DNA of 64,000 nucleotides from Microbispora sp. NBC_01189 (GCF_036010665.1 NZ_CP108581.1:2833501-2897500); one strand, 5' to 3'; positions 53,892 through 63,622 are shown, numbered from the stretch's first letter. Notes: generated from the letters alone by a model not told the origin. Program-made: numbers and translations.

Positions 53892-53918
53892 ACGCCGTCA
53901 CAAGCTGAACGCCGTCAC
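53886..53918. repeat. 17-bp period duplication containing the bioA stop
   Basis: agctgaacgccgtcac at 53886-53901 and 53903-53918; the first copy includes the bioA TGA (53889-53891). Confidence 0.9.
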
Positions 53919-53929
53919 GTGAGCCGAGC

Positions 53930-55366
53930 TCAGGACAGAAGACCGTTCTCGCGGGCCCAGGCGCGCAGGGCGTCCCCGGCCGCCTCCTTGCCGATCAGGC
54001 CGTGGTCCATGCGGATCTCCAGCAGGTGCTTGTAGGCCCGGCCGACGACCGGGCCGGGCGGCACGCCGAGGATCTCCTGGATCTCGTTGCCGTCCAGCTC
54101 GGGCCGGATCTTGGCGAGCTCCTCCTCCTCGGCCAGCCGGGCGATGCGGACCTCCAGCTGGTCGTAGGTGCGCGACAGGGCCTGCGCCTTACGCCTGTTG
54201 CGGGTGGTGCAGTCGGCCCTGGTCAGCTTGTGCAGGCCGGACAGCAGGTGCTCGGCGTCGCGGACGTAGCGGCGCACGGCGCTGTCGGTCCACTCTCCCG
54301 TGCCGTACCCGTGGAAACGCAGGTGTAGCTCCACGAGCTTGGACACGTCGGACACCACGTCCTTGGGGAACCTCAGCTCGGTCAGCCGCTTCTTCGCCAT
54401 CTGCGCCCCGACCACCTCGTGGTGGTGGAACGACACCCGGCCCCCCGGCTCGTTGCGGCGGGTCTTCGGCTTGCCGATGTCGTGCAGCAGGGCGGCCCAC
54501 CGCAGCACGCGGTCCGGTCCGGCCGTCTCCAGCCCGATCGCCCGCTCCAGCACGATCAGCGTGTGCTCGTAGACGTCCTTGTGCCGGTGGTGCTCGTCGA
54601 TCTCCAGCCGCAGCTTCGGCAGCTCGGGCAGCACGTGGGCGGCCAGTCCGGTGTCCACGAGCAGCGTGAGGCCGGCCCTCGGGTACGTGCCGCAGACCAG
54701 CTTGTCGAGCTCGTCGCGGATGCGCTCCGCCGAGACGATCTCGATGCGGCCGGCCATCGCGGTCATGGCCTCGACCACCTCGGGGGCGACCGCGAAGCCC
54801 AGCTGCGCGGCGAACCGCGCGGCGCGCAGCATCCGCAGCGGGTCGTCGTCGAACGACCGCTCCGGGGCGCCGGGCGTGCGCAGCACCTTGGCGGCGAGGT
54901 CGGGGAGCCCGCCGTACGGGTCGACGAACTCGTGGCCGGGCAGGCGGACCGCCATCGCGTTGACCGCGAAGTCGCGGCGGGCGAGGTCGCCGTCGAGCGA
55001 GTCGCCGTACATCACGTCCGGCTTGCGGGAGGCCGGGTCGTACGACTCGCTGCGGTAGGTGGTGATCTCCAGGAGCCGGCCGCCCTTGCGGACGCCGACC
55101 GTGCCGAACTCGATCCCGATCGTCCAGACGGCGTCCGCCCAGTCCTTGACGATCTCCAGCACCCGGTCGGGCCTGGCGTCCGTCGTCAGGTCGATGTCCT
55201 TGCCCACGCGGCCCAGGAAGACGTCGCGGACGGATCCGCCGACCAGGGCCAGCTCGTGTCCCCGGGCCGCGAACAGCTCGCCGAGTTCGTCGGCGACCGG
55301 GGCGATCCGGCGGAACAGTTCGTTCACGGCGTGCTGCTGGCCGTCGCTCAGATTTGAAACGGACAA
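53930..55366 (-). CDS. CCA tRNA nucleotidyltransferase
   Basis: About 478 residues. Nucleotidyltransferase motif LVGGSVRDVFLGRVGKDIDL, RRDFAVNAMAVRL and DPLRMLRAARFAAQLGF, followed by an HD domain (LLHDIGKPKTR, HHHEVVGAQMA). Adds or repairs tRNA CCA ends; the two serine tRNAs here lack encoded CCA. TTG 55366 gives the family-like SVSNLSDGQQHAVNELF start with AAGGA upstream; GTG 55432 is an in-frame alternative adding 22 residues. Confidence 0.93.
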   Translation of the reverse strand: MSVSNLSDGQQHAVNELFRRIAPVADELGELFAARGHELALVGGSVRDVFLGRVGKDIDLTTDARPDRVLEIVKDWADAVWTIGIEFGTVGVRKGGRLLEITTYRSESYDPASRKPDVMYGDSLDGDLARRDFAVNAMAVRLPGHEFVDPYGGLPDLAAKVLRTPGAPERSFDDDPLRMLRAARFAAQLGFAVAPEVVEAMTAMAGRIEIVSAERIRDELDKLVCGTYPRAGLTLLVDTGLAAHVLPELPKLRLEIDEHHRHKDVYEHTLIVLERAIGLETAGPDRVLRWAALLHDIGKPKTRRNEPGGRVSFHHHEVVGAQMAKKRLTELRFPKDVVSDVSKLVELHLRFHGYGTGEWTDSAVRRYVRDAEHLLSGLHKLTRADCTTRNRRKAQALSRTYDQLEVRIARLAEEEELAKIRPELDGNEIQEILGVPPGPVVGRAYKHLLEIRMDHGLIGKEAAGDALRAWARENGLLS

Positions 55367-55507
55367 GGCTGGGTAGGTCCTTCGGTCACGGAACAGAGAC
55401 TCTCCCCCGACGGCCCAGGTGCCGGGTGTCACCCAGGGGAGACACGCCTAGCGATCACCAGGCCACGGACGGTTCGGGGGCGCTGGACGACGCAAGGAGC
55501 ACACGAG

Positions 55508-56044
55508 ATGAAAGACGCTCTCGCGATTCACCGCTGGCTCCTCGCCCACCAGATCCACCATGAGATCGTACGTCTTCCGCGTCCGTTGACTTGCGCCGAC
55601 GAGCTGCCCGAGGTCCTCGGGGTGGCCCCCGAGACCTGCCTGTGCGTGTCGCTCTTCGAGGTGACCGCGCGGACGGGCACCCGGGCGGTGGCCGTGGTGA
55701 GCATGGTCGGCCGCTCTCCCGCGCCCGCGGCGGTGGCCTCCCTGCTGCGTACCCCCAGGGTACGCCCCGCCTCGTCCTTCACGGTGAACTCGGCGACCGA
55801 CTACGCCGACGGGCTGGTCTGCCCGCTGCTGCTGCCCGACGAGCTGACCGTGCTGGTGGACCAGCGACTGCGGGACCGCCTCGATCCCGACGAGGTCGTC
55901 CACACCGCGACAGGCGAGCGCCGCACCGCGTTGCGGCTGCGCGCGATCCACCTGTTCGACCTGGTCGCGGCCAAGGCCGTGGACATCAGGACGATCCCCC
56001 GGAGGGGCGCGGCGAGCCTCGCGAGTCCTATCCGGACCGCTTAG
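55508..56044 (+). CDS. YbaK-domain aminoacyl-tRNA deacylase-like protein
   Basis: 178 residues of YbaK/ProX type: HRWLLAHQIHHEIVRLPRPL, CLCVSLFEVTARTGTRAVAV, and RPASSFTVNSATDYADGLVC in place of the usual Gly-rich ligand loops. Probably clears mischarged tRNA (Cys-tRNA(Pro) type) but the specificity is not visible. ATG 55508. It sits where other actinobacteria have a Nudix gene, between the CCA enzyme and DUF6049. Confidence 0.8.
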   Translation: MKDALAIHRWLLAHQIHHEIVRLPRPLTCADELPEVLGVAPETCLCVSLFEVTARTGTRAVAVVSMVGRSPAPAAVASLLRTPRVRPASSFTVNSATDYADGLVCPLLLPDELTVLVDQRLRDRLDPDEVVHTATGERRTALRLRAIHLFDLVAAKAVDIRTIPRRGAASLASPIRTA

Positions 56045-56090
56045 GCCATAGCATTCTGGGCGTGCGCCGTTCCTCACCGCTGGCCCGCAC

Positions 56091-58358
56091 ATGATTCGCA
56101 AGGCCGCACTGCTGACCCTGCTGACCGCCCTGCTCGCGTCCCCCGCGGGCATGGCCGGTACGGCTGCCGCCGTACCCGCGGGTCGCGTCGCGGCCGCCGC
56201 CGCTCCGGCCGACCCGCTGGTCGTGAACGAGATCACGCCGGAGGTCGTCCGCGACGCCGCCGCCGACGTGACGATCTCGGGGACCGTGGCGGGCACCCCG
56301 GGAGCCGCCGTACGGGTGGTGGTCCGCTACTCGCCGAACCGGCCGCTGGCCTCGCGGGACGAGATGGCGGCCTACCTGTCCGAGCAGGGATACGCCCCCT
56401 CGAACTACAGCACCAAGGTCCAGGCGACGCCGCTCAACGAAGCGGGCAAGCTGCCCTTCCGGTTCACCGTGACGCCCACGGATCTGAGGATGTCCCGGCC
56501 CGGCGTCTACCCCCTCGCGATCGAGGTGGCCGACGCGGCGACCGGTCAGCGGATCGCGATCGAGCGCACCTTCCTGACGTACGCCCCGAAGGGCGAGCAG
56601 ATTCCCAAGGTGAAGCTGGCGCTCGCCCTTCCCCTGGTGGACCGTCCGCACCGCGCCGACGACGCGACGTTCATGGACGACGACCTGTCCGCGTCGCTCG
56701 CGTCCGGCCGCCTGGCGGCGCTGCTCCAGACCGCCCAGGACACCGGGGACAAGATCACCTGGTTCGTCGACCCCGCCCTGCTCGACGACGTCCGCGTCCT
56801 GTCCGCCGGCGCGCGGAGCGTGCGCGGCGTGCGCAAGGAGGCCGACCCGGCCGCGGGCCAGTGGCTGAACGGCCTGCGCGGCGCGCTCACCGGCAAGCCC
56901 GTCGTGGCCACGCCGTACGCCGATCCGGACCTGACCGCGCTGGTCCACTTCGGCCTCGACAAGCAGGCAGCGGCGTCGGTGCAGCGCGGGGCCGCGCTCG
57001 CGAGCGAGGTGCTCGGCCGGGAGATCCACGGCAGCACGGCCTGGCCGGCCGGCGGCCGGATCGACCGGGACACGCTGGACGAACTGGCGATCTCGGGCGT
57101 GACGTCCGTGCTGCTCTCCGCGGACTCGCTGCCGGTGAGGGCACCGGCGCCGGACGACCCGGCGGCGTTCACGTCCACTCCGGTCACTCCCGACGGCGCG
57201 GCCACGCTCTACTCCGTGGCGGACAAGCCGCTGACCGCGCTGCTCGCCGACCCCACGCTCAGCGCCGTCCTCGGCGGGAACGTCTCGGCCCCCGGCGCGG
57301 CGATGCTGGCCCGGCAGCGGTTCCTCGCCGAGACCGCGATGATCGCCTTCGAGCGCGAGACCGCGCAGCCGGGCCTGCCGGGCCTGCCGGGCCTGCCGGG
57401 CCTGCCGGACCCGTCGGGTCAACCAAACCGGTCAGCACAGGACGGATCGGCCGGATCGGCGCAGACGTCGTCGCCCACCGTGATCGCGGTGCCCGGCTCG
57501 CACCTGTGGACGCCCGACCCCGCGTTCGTCTCCGGCCTCCTCCAGGCCGCCTCGGCCGCTCCCTGGCTGCGCATGACCTCGCTCGGCTCGGTGACGCCGG
57601 GGCGGGGCGGGGCGCCGCGGGACGACCTGGCCTACACCGACCGCGACCGCCAGTCGGAGCTGAGCCGCTCCCATCTCGCGGCCATCCGGAAGCTGGAGCG
57701 CAGGGCCGAGGCCGCCGCCACCGTCACGGTGGAGCACACCGATCTCTTCCACGCCGCGATACTCCGGCTGGCCTCGGCGTCCTTCCGGGGCGACGCCAAG
57801 CGGGCCGCCTCCTTCGCGCAGCGGGTGAAGGAGACGATCGACCGGCGCATCACCGGCGTGTCCGTGCTCGACAGCCCGCGCTCGGTGGCGGGGAGCAACG
57901 GCCAGGTGCCGGTCAGCGTGGCCAACAACCTGGACGAGGACATCGAGATCAGGATCCGGGTCACCTCGGGCAGCAAGTCCCGCCTCGCGATCGATGCGCC
58001 CGGCGGCACCTACCGGACCCAGCCGACCAGGGTCCTCGCCGGCCGGAGCCAGCTCGTCAACGTGCCGGTGATCGTACGCGGCGGGGGCGGCGAGGCGAGC
58101 ATCTCGGTGCAGCTTCTCACCGACGGCGACGTGGCGTACGGCAGCGCCGTACGGGTCGTCGTGCGCGCGACGGGCTACACCGGCATCGCTGTCGTCATCG
58201 TCGGGGCGGCTCTGGTCATCATGCTCGCCGCCGTGGTGATGCGCGTCCTGCGCCGCAGGTCGAGGAGGGCGTTCCCGTTCGACGGCACGACCGCCGGCGG
58301 GGGCCCGCCGGAGGACCGGCCGGACGCCGTCCCGGCCGAGCGGACGCAGTCACCGTAG
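56091..58358 (+). CDS. DUF6049 family secreted membrane protein
   Basis: 755 residues: N-terminal signal (LLTLLTALLASPAGMAGTAA), a large extracytoplasmic region of beta domains, a single C-terminal membrane helix (about 695-718) and a basic end (RRRSRRAFPF). A 9-bp repeat at 57371-57406 encodes GLPGLPGLPGLP. The family is always next to murJ in actinobacteria and is thought to act in envelope biogenesis; direct function is unknown. ATG 56091. Confidence 0.88.
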   Translation: MIRKAALLTLLTALLASPAGMAGTAAAVPAGRVAAAAAPADPLVVNEITPEVVRDAAADVTISGTVAGTPGAAVRVVVRYSPNRPLASRDEMAAYLSEQGYAPSNYSTKVQATPLNEAGKLPFRFTVTPTDLRMSRPGVYPLAIEVADAATGQRIAIERTFLTYAPKGEQIPKVKLALALPLVDRPHRADDATFMDDDLSASLASGRLAALLQTAQDTGDKITWFVDPALLDDVRVLSAGARSVRGVRKEADPAAGQWLNGLRGALTGKPVVATPYADPDLTALVHFGLDKQAAASVQRGAALASEVLGREIHGSTAWPAGGRIDRDTLDELAISGVTSVLLSADSLPVRAPAPDDPAAFTSTPVTPDGAATLYSVADKPLTALLADPTLSAVLGGNVSAPGAAMLARQRFLAETAMIAFERETAQPGLPGLPGLPGLPDPSGQPNRSAQDGSAGSAQTSSPTVIAVPGSHLWTPDPAFVSGLLQAASAAPWLRMTSLGSVTPGRGGAPRDDLAYTDRDRQSELSRSHLAAIRKLERRAEAAATVTVEHTDLFHAAILRLASASFRGDAKRAASFAQRVKETIDRRITGVSVLDSPRSVAGSNGQVPVSVANNLDEDIEIRIRVTSGSKSRLAIDAPGGTYRTQPTRVLAGRSQLVNVPVIVRGGGGEASISVQLLTDGDVAYGSAVRVVVRATGYTGIAVVIVGAALVIMLAAVVMRVLRRRSRRAFPFDGTTAGGGPPEDRPDAVPAERTQSP

Positions 58359-58431
58359 GCGGACTCCTGGTCCGGCCCACCCCGAGTGAGGCGGCCGTGC
58401 GAACGCGGCCGTCGTGACCCGAAGGACATCC

Positions 58432-60030
58432 ATGAGCAGGATGCTGCGAGCCAGCGCGATCATGGCGGCCGGGACGATGGTCTCGCGGCTCACCGGCTTC
58501 GCGCGGACGGCGATGCTCGCCGCCGCCATCGGCACCTTCGCCCTCGGCGACGCCTACAACGCGGCCTACATGATTCCCTACATCCTGCTCGACCTGCTGC
58601 TCCAGGGCGTGCTGAGCAGCGTGATCGTGCCGGTGATCGTACGGGCTCAGCAGCGCGACCCGGACGGGGGCCAGGCGTTCGAGCAGCGGCTGATGACGCT
58701 GGCGGTGGTGGTGCTGACGGCCGTCGCGCTGCTCGGCGTGCTGCTGGCCAAGCCGATCATGGAGCTCTACACCGCCTCGAACTGGACCGAGGACAAGGTG
58801 GAGGTCGCCGCCACCCTGGCCAGGTTCATGCTGCCGCAGATCGCGTTCTTCGGGGTCGGCTCGCTGGCGGGAGCGATCCTCAACACGCGGGACAGGTTCG
58901 CCGCCCCGATGTGGGCGCCGGTGCTCAACAACGTCGTGGTCATGGGCGTCCTGGCCGCCTACTACGCCGTCGGGTCGTCCGACATCGAGAAGGTGAGCGA
59001 GCGCGACCTCACGCTCCTCGGCCTCGGCACCACCGCGGGCATCGTGGCCCAGGCGATCGTGCTGGTGATCGCGTTGCACCGGGCCGGGTTCCGGTTCCGC
59101 CCGCGCTTCGGGGTGCGCGGCACCGGGCTCGGGGAGGCGGCCAGAGCCGCCGTGTGGACGTTCGGCTACACCGGCATCACCCAGATCGGGTTCTGGGTCA
59201 CCACCAAGCTCTCCACCGGTGCGGGCGACCGGTCGCCGGGCGCCGGCAACAGCGCCTGGGCGTACGCGTTCCAGCTCTTCCAGCTCCCGTACGGGATTAT
59301 CGCGGTGTCGGTGATCACCGCCATGCTGCCGAAGATGAGCCGGTCCGTCGCCGAGGGCAGGCTGGAGGAGGTGCGCACGGAGTTCGCCTCGGCGGTGCGG
59401 CTGGTCTCGTCCGTCATCGTCCCGGCGAGCCTGCTGCTGATGGTGCTCGGCCCGGCGGTCACCACGCTGATCTTCTCGTGGGGCCACATGACGACGGCGA
59501 ACGCGATCTACATCGGCCATGTCCTCCAGGTCTTCGGCCTGGCGCTGGTGCCGTTCTCGGTCTTCCAGCTCCTGCTGCGGGTCTTCTACAGCTTCGGCGA
59601 CACCCGCACGCCCGCGATCATGGCGGCAGTGAACGTGGCCATCAACGCGACGCTCAGCCTGGTCGCGTACTTCACGCTGCCCGACCGGTACATCGTCATC
59701 GGCATGGCCTTCGCCTACCTGGCCACGTACGTCGTGCTCTGCGGCGTCGCGTGGGTGCTGGCGAGCCGGAAGATCGGCGGCCTCTCCGGCCGGGAGGTAA
59801 CCACCGGCCTGGGCCGGATGTACGCGGCGGCGATCCCGGCCGCCGCGCTCGCGCTGGCGGTGCTGTGGCTGTCCCGGGAGCTCACCGCGATCACGCCGGT
59901 GAGCTCGGCCGTCGTGCTCGTCGTCGGCGGCGGCGCCGGACTGCTGCTCTACCTGCTGGCCGCGCACCGGCTGCGGGTTCCCGAGGTCCGTTCCATCATT
60001 GGACTCGTGGCGGGCAGGGTAGGACGGTAG
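58432..60030 (+). CDS. murJ: Lipid II flippase
   Basis: MOP-family flippase of 532 residues with about fourteen helices. Motifs: SRLTGFARTAMLAAAIGTFA near the start, FRFRPRFGVRGTGLGE, a helix 7-8 region QLPYGIIAVSVITAMLPKMS and LLLRVFYSFGDTRTPAIMAA. Moves lipid II across the membrane. ATG 58432 is favoured by GAAGGA six bases upstream; GTG 58414 is an alternative. Confidence 0.95.
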   Translation: MSRMLRASAIMAAGTMVSRLTGFARTAMLAAAIGTFALGDAYNAAYMIPYILLDLLLQGVLSSVIVPVIVRAQQRDPDGGQAFEQRLMTLAVVVLTAVALLGVLLAKPIMELYTASNWTEDKVEVAATLARFMLPQIAFFGVGSLAGAILNTRDRFAAPMWAPVLNNVVVMGVLAAYYAVGSSDIEKVSERDLTLLGLGTTAGIVAQAIVLVIALHRAGFRFRPRFGVRGTGLGEAARAAVWTFGYTGITQIGFWVTTKLSTGAGDRSPGAGNSAWAYAFQLFQLPYGIIAVSVITAMLPKMSRSVAEGRLEEVRTEFASAVRLVSSVIVPASLLLMVLGPAVTTLIFSWGHMTTANAIYIGHVLQVFGLALVPFSVFQLLLRVFYSFGDTRTPAIMAAVNVAINATLSLVAYFTLPDRYIVIGMAFAYLATYVVLCGVAWVLASRKIGGLSGREVTTGLGRMYAAAIPAAALALAVLWLSRELTAITPVSSAVVLVVGGGAGLLLYLLAAHRLRVPEVRSIIGLVAGRVGR

Positions 60031-60415
60031 GAGTTCTCACGACCAAGCGGCAACTCGAAGGTAACCCAGAAGTCCGATTCGGACGTCTTCAATCGGGAAG
60101 GCGGGCACAAGCGGCACGGCACTAGCATGGTGCGCCAGGGAGTGTTGATGAAGCGGCGTCCGTTGCGAGCGGGAATCCGGTGGGATTCGGCGCGGCAGGG
60201 CATCACTTTTGATACACCTTCCAGCGAAACGTCCCGCGGATCTTGCCCTACCGGAGAAATCCGGCCCGGCGGTGCTCCGTCCGGTGCCGCGGCAGGCACG
60301 AGATCCCGGGGGCGCGACCTGGAGTTGGGATCGGCGAGCGGAAGCGGGAAGGCGTGGGCGGAAGCACCCGGCATCGGCTGATGCATGCCGACAGGCCGCG
60401 GAGCGGGGCGGCCGC
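60031..60415. other. 385-bp gap between murJ and the pseudokinase gene
   Basis: No gene recognised. A short frame at 60127-60381 has Arg/Gly-rich sequence without family pattern. I see no strong terminator or promoter here, so read-through from murJ is possible. Confidence 0.5.
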
Positions 60416-61918
60416 ATGAGCATGTCCACGGTCGAACCGGGGACCCGGCTGGCGGACCGGTTCCGCCTGGAGGACCGGGTCCACGAGTCCGCGGGCGCGA
60501 CCCTGTGGAAGGCGCTGGACGAGATCCTCGCCCGGCCGGTCGCGGTCCACACGTTCGCGCCGGACTTCCCGCGGGTCACCGAGGTCGTCACGGCCGCCCG
60601 GGTGGCGAGCCGGCTGACCGACCCACGTCTCACCCAGGTCTTCGACGCGGCCGACGAGGACGGCACGGCGTACGTCGTGAGCGAGTGGGTCAGCGGTGAG
60701 TCGCTGCTCGACCTGCTGGAGAGCGGGCCGGTCGACATCGCGCGTGGCGCCGCCCTGGTCGCCGAGGCCGCCGAGGCGCTGGCGCACGCCCACGCGGCGG
60801 GTCTCACCCATCTTCATCTCACCCCCGGCCGCCTGGTCTGGACGAGCGGCGGGACGGTCAAGCTCCTCGGGCTCGCCGTCGACGCCGCGATCCTCGACCT
60901 CCACAGCGAGGATCCCGCCCGCGAGGACGCCGAGGGCCTGGGCCGCCTGCTGTACGCCGCGCTCACCGGGCACTGGCCGGGCGAGTCCGACTGCGGCCTG
61001 CCCCCCGCGCCCCTCGACGACGGCAGGGTCTGCACGCCCCGGCAGGTCACCGCCGGCGTGCCGGGTTATCTCGACGCCATCACGTGCCGGGCGCTGCTGC
61101 AGGAGCCGAGGCGGGGACAGCCTCCGCTGACGACCCCGGCCGAGGTGGCCGAGGCCCTCGCCGAGGTGCCGCGTCCCACGCCGGTCCCGGTCAACACCGC
61201 CCCGCCCGCGCTGAACCTGCGCGCCGAGGCGCCCGACGGCATGGGCATGGGCATGGGCGTGACCACGATGCCGCCGCAGCGGCCGCATCCGCATCCGCAA
61301 CCGCCGCGTCCGCAGGGCGGCGCGGCGAGCAGAATCCTGCTGACCGTCATCGTGCTGCTCGTGATGGCGGCCGTCGGGGTCGGCGCCTGGACGGTGGGCA
61401 AGAACCTCGGCAACACTCCGCGGGTCACGCAGCCCGACGTCGCCGACTCGCCGTCCCCCACGGCCAAGCCGGTCGCCGTCAAGCCGGTGAGCGCGACCGG
61501 GTTCGACCCCCTGGGCGACGGCTCGGAGAAGCCGGAGATCGCCGGCCTCGCCGTCGACGGCAAGCCGTCCACCGAGTGGCACACCGACAGCTACCTCGGC
61601 GCGGACTTGGGCGGGCTCAAGGACGGGGTCGGGCTCATTCTCGACATGGGCAAGCCGGTCCCGATCGCCGACGTGGTCGTCTCCCTGGGCGACTCCGCCG
61701 GCGCGACCGTGCAGCTCAAGGTGGGCGACGCGGCGGATCTCGGTTCGCTGAGGACCGTCGCGGAGGCGAGGGGCGCCTCGGGCACGGTCACGCTCACCCC
61801 GAGCAGGGCCACCACGGGCCAGTACGTTTTGATCTGGTTCACCAGGCTTCCGCCCTATCTCGGGAAGTATCGTGGCACCATCTACGAAGTAACGGTGCAC
61901 TCCCCCGGATCGCCATAG
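60416..61918 (+). CDS. Pseudokinase-like membrane protein next to murJ
   Basis: 500 residues. The N-terminal half is a protein-kinase fold (LADRFRLEDRV, YVVSEWVSGESLLDLLESGP), but the catalytic loop reads HLHLTPGRLVW in place of HRD and the DFG position is GLAVD, so it should be inactive. One membrane helix is at about 304-326, then a secreted discoidin/F5-8-like domain (DVADSPSPTA to the end). In mycobacteria this domain is fused to MviN; here it is a separate gene. ATG 60416; GTG-rich upstream frame to 60209 rejected. Confidence 0.8.
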   Translation: MSMSTVEPGTRLADRFRLEDRVHESAGATLWKALDEILARPVAVHTFAPDFPRVTEVVTAARVASRLTDPRLTQVFDAADEDGTAYVVSEWVSGESLLDLLESGPVDIARGAALVAEAAEALAHAHAAGLTHLHLTPGRLVWTSGGTVKLLGLAVDAAILDLHSEDPAREDAEGLGRLLYAALTGHWPGESDCGLPPAPLDDGRVCTPRQVTAGVPGYLDAITCRALLQEPRRGQPPLTTPAEVAEALAEVPRPTPVPVNTAPPALNLRAEAPDGMGMGMGVTTMPPQRPHPHPQPPRPQGGAASRILLTVIVLLVMAAVGVGAWTVGKNLGNTPRVTQPDVADSPSPTAKPVAVKPVSATGFDPLGDGSEKPEIAGLAVDGKPSTEWHTDSYLGADLGGLKDGVGLILDMGKPVPIADVVVSLGDSAGATVQLKVGDAADLGSLRTVAEARGASGTVTLTPSRATTGQYVLIWFTRLPPYLGKYRGTIYEVTVHSPGSP

Positions 61919-61927
61919 CAGGGACCT

Positions 61928-62569
61928 GTGAACTCCCCACCAGACACACCCCCGACGGCTGAGCACGCGCGGCACGCCGCGTCCGACGCCGATCTGCTGA
62001 CCCGCCACCTCGGCGGCGATCCCCACGCGTTCAGCGAGATCGTCCGGCGGCACCGCGACCGGATGTGGGCGGTCGCCCTGCGTACGCTGGGCGATCCCGA
62101 CGAGGCCGCCGACGCGGTGCAGGACGCGTTCGTCTCGGCGTACCGGAAGGCGGACAGCTTCCGCGGCGAGGCGGCGGTCACGACGTGGCTGCACCGCATC
62201 GTGGTGAACGCCTGCCTCGACCGCATGCGCCGCAAGTCGGTGCGGCCCGTCGCCGACGACGAACTCATCGAGGCCGCCGAGCGGGAGGCTCCGGCCACCG
62301 ACCAGTCGAGCGAGCGGGAGGTCGCCCTGGAGGTGACGGCGGCGCTCAAGCTGCTGCCGCCCGACCAGCGGGCCGCGCTCGTGCTCGTCGACATGATGGG
62401 CTACGCGGTGGACGACGCCGCCGCGGTGCTGGGCGTCCCGCCCGGAACGGTGAAAAGCCGCTGCGCGCGGGGCCGCGCCAAACTCGCCCCGATTCTTTCT
62501 CATCTACGGAACCGATCAGACCTCACTCGCGTCTCATCCGGGAAGGGAGCAGAACTTCGTGACGGGTGA
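61928..62569 (+). CDS. sigM: RNA polymerase ECF sigma factor SigM-like
   Basis: 213 residues: region 2 (AFSEIVRRHRDRMWAVALRT, DEAADAVQDAFVSAYRK, TWLHRIVVNACLDRMRR) and region 4 (ALKLLPPDQRAALVLVDMMG, VPPGTVKSRCARGRAKLAP). GTG 61928. The gene overlaps its anti-sigma factor by 11 bp. Envelope stress control is the usual role at this locus. Confidence 0.92.
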   Translation: MNSPPDTPPTAEHARHAASDADLLTRHLGGDPHAFSEIVRRHRDRMWAVALRTLGDPDEAADAVQDAFVSAYRKADSFRGEAAVTTWLHRIVVNACLDRMRRKSVRPVADDELIEAAEREAPATDQSSEREVALEVTAALKLLPPDQRAALVLVDMMGYAVDDAAAVLGVPPGTVKSRCARGRAKLAPILSHLRNRSDLTRVSSGKGAELRDG

Positions 62570-63533
62570 CACGCACTACGACCTGGAGATTCTCGCCGAA
62601 CTTGCGGAGGGTCTCCTCGACGAAACCACGGCACGGCTGGTCCGCGAACACCTCGCGGTCTGCGACCCCTGCGGGGAGCGCCTCGCCGACCTGGCCGCGG
62701 TCCGCGAGGTCCTGGCGGCGGTGCCGGTGCCGGCGATGCCTCTGGGCGTCGCCAAGCGCATCGACCAGGCGCTGGCCGCCGCGGCCCCGGACTGGGACCG
62801 CGTCATGCGAGACTCCCCCTGGGAGAACGCGCCGTGGGAGACCGTCGAGACTCCGGTCGAATCCATCGTCCCTTCCGGGGCGCCACAGCCGGGGCTCGTA
62901 CCCGAGCCGGAGCCGGAGCCTGCGCCGGAGCGCGAGCTCGCGCCGGTCGCCGCGGCGACCGGTCCGCTGGGCGTCGTGTCCGGCGACGGGACGATCACGC
63001 CGATCGGGCGCCGCACGCGTGCGGGGGGCCGTAGGTCCACCAGGCGGCGCGCGTGGGCGATGCCCGCGGTGGCCGCCGCCGCCGCCGCGGCGGCGGTCGT
63101 CGTGGTCGGGGGCGGGGTCGCCGCCACCGGCCTGCTCTGGTCCGGCGGCCCGCGGCCGCAGTCCGCGCTCAGCCAGGGCGACGCGAGCCAGACCCCGGAG
63201 AAGACCCGCGCGCAGGCGCTGACCTACTCGACGTACGCCAGCGGCCACAACTACACCAGCCGGGAGCTGCGCGGGCCGCTGCTGGGCTACTTCGGCGTCG
63301 GTCCCGGCGTGGACGGCGCGTCCACGAACGACGATGGTCTCGACAGCTGCGTCAAGCAGTTCTCCACCGAGCTCGACCGCACGCCGATCGGGGTCGACAA
63401 GGCCCTGTACAACGGCAACGAGGCCACGATCATGGCGTTCTGGGAGGACAAGAACATCAACGCCGTACGCGTGGTCGTCGTGGACTCCGAGTGCCGCCGC
63501 CTGCGGCCGGAGGGCCTGGCCAGCTGGAGGTGA
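62559..63533 (+). CDS. Anti-sigma factor for SigM
   Basis: 324 residues. The N-terminal zinc-binding anti-sigma domain has the H-x3-C-x2-C motif in REHLAVCDPCGERL. A central membrane helix (RAWAMPAVAAAAAAAAVVVV, about 163-190) and an extracytoplasmic domain (LLGYFGVGPGVDG...) follow. GTG 62559 overlaps sigM. Hence a membrane-tethered partner for the preceding sigma factor. Confidence 0.9.
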   Translation: MTGDTHYDLEILAELAEGLLDETTARLVREHLAVCDPCGERLADLAAVREVLAAVPVPAMPLGVAKRIDQALAAAAPDWDRVMRDSPWENAPWETVETPVESIVPSGAPQPGLVPEPEPEPAPERELAPVAAATGPLGVVSGDGTITPIGRRTRAGGRRSTRRRAWAMPAVAAAAAAAAVVVVGGGVAATGLLWSGGPRPQSALSQGDASQTPEKTRAQALTYSTYASGHNYTSRELRGPLLGYFGVGPGVDGASTNDDGLDSCVKQFSTELDRTPIGVDKALYNGNEATIMAFWEDKNINAVRVVVVDSECRRLRPEGLASWR

Positions 63534-63591
63534 CCCGGCGCCGCTCCCGGCGGCACACGGCGTACGGCGCGAGCCGTACCATCGGCAGTGA

Positions 63592-63622
63592 CGAAGCCCC
63601 CCGCGACCTCCGGGGGGCTTCG
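63592..63622 (+). terminator. Terminator after the sigM-anti-sigma operon
   Basis: Perfect 12-bp arms cgaagccccccg / cggggggcttcg with a 7-nt loop, 59 bp after the anti-sigma stop and before trxB. Confidence 0.8.

Noticed and set aside
60127-60381. 84-residue frame between murJ and the pseudokinase gene
   Set aside because: Low-complexity composition and weak start; treated as non-coding.
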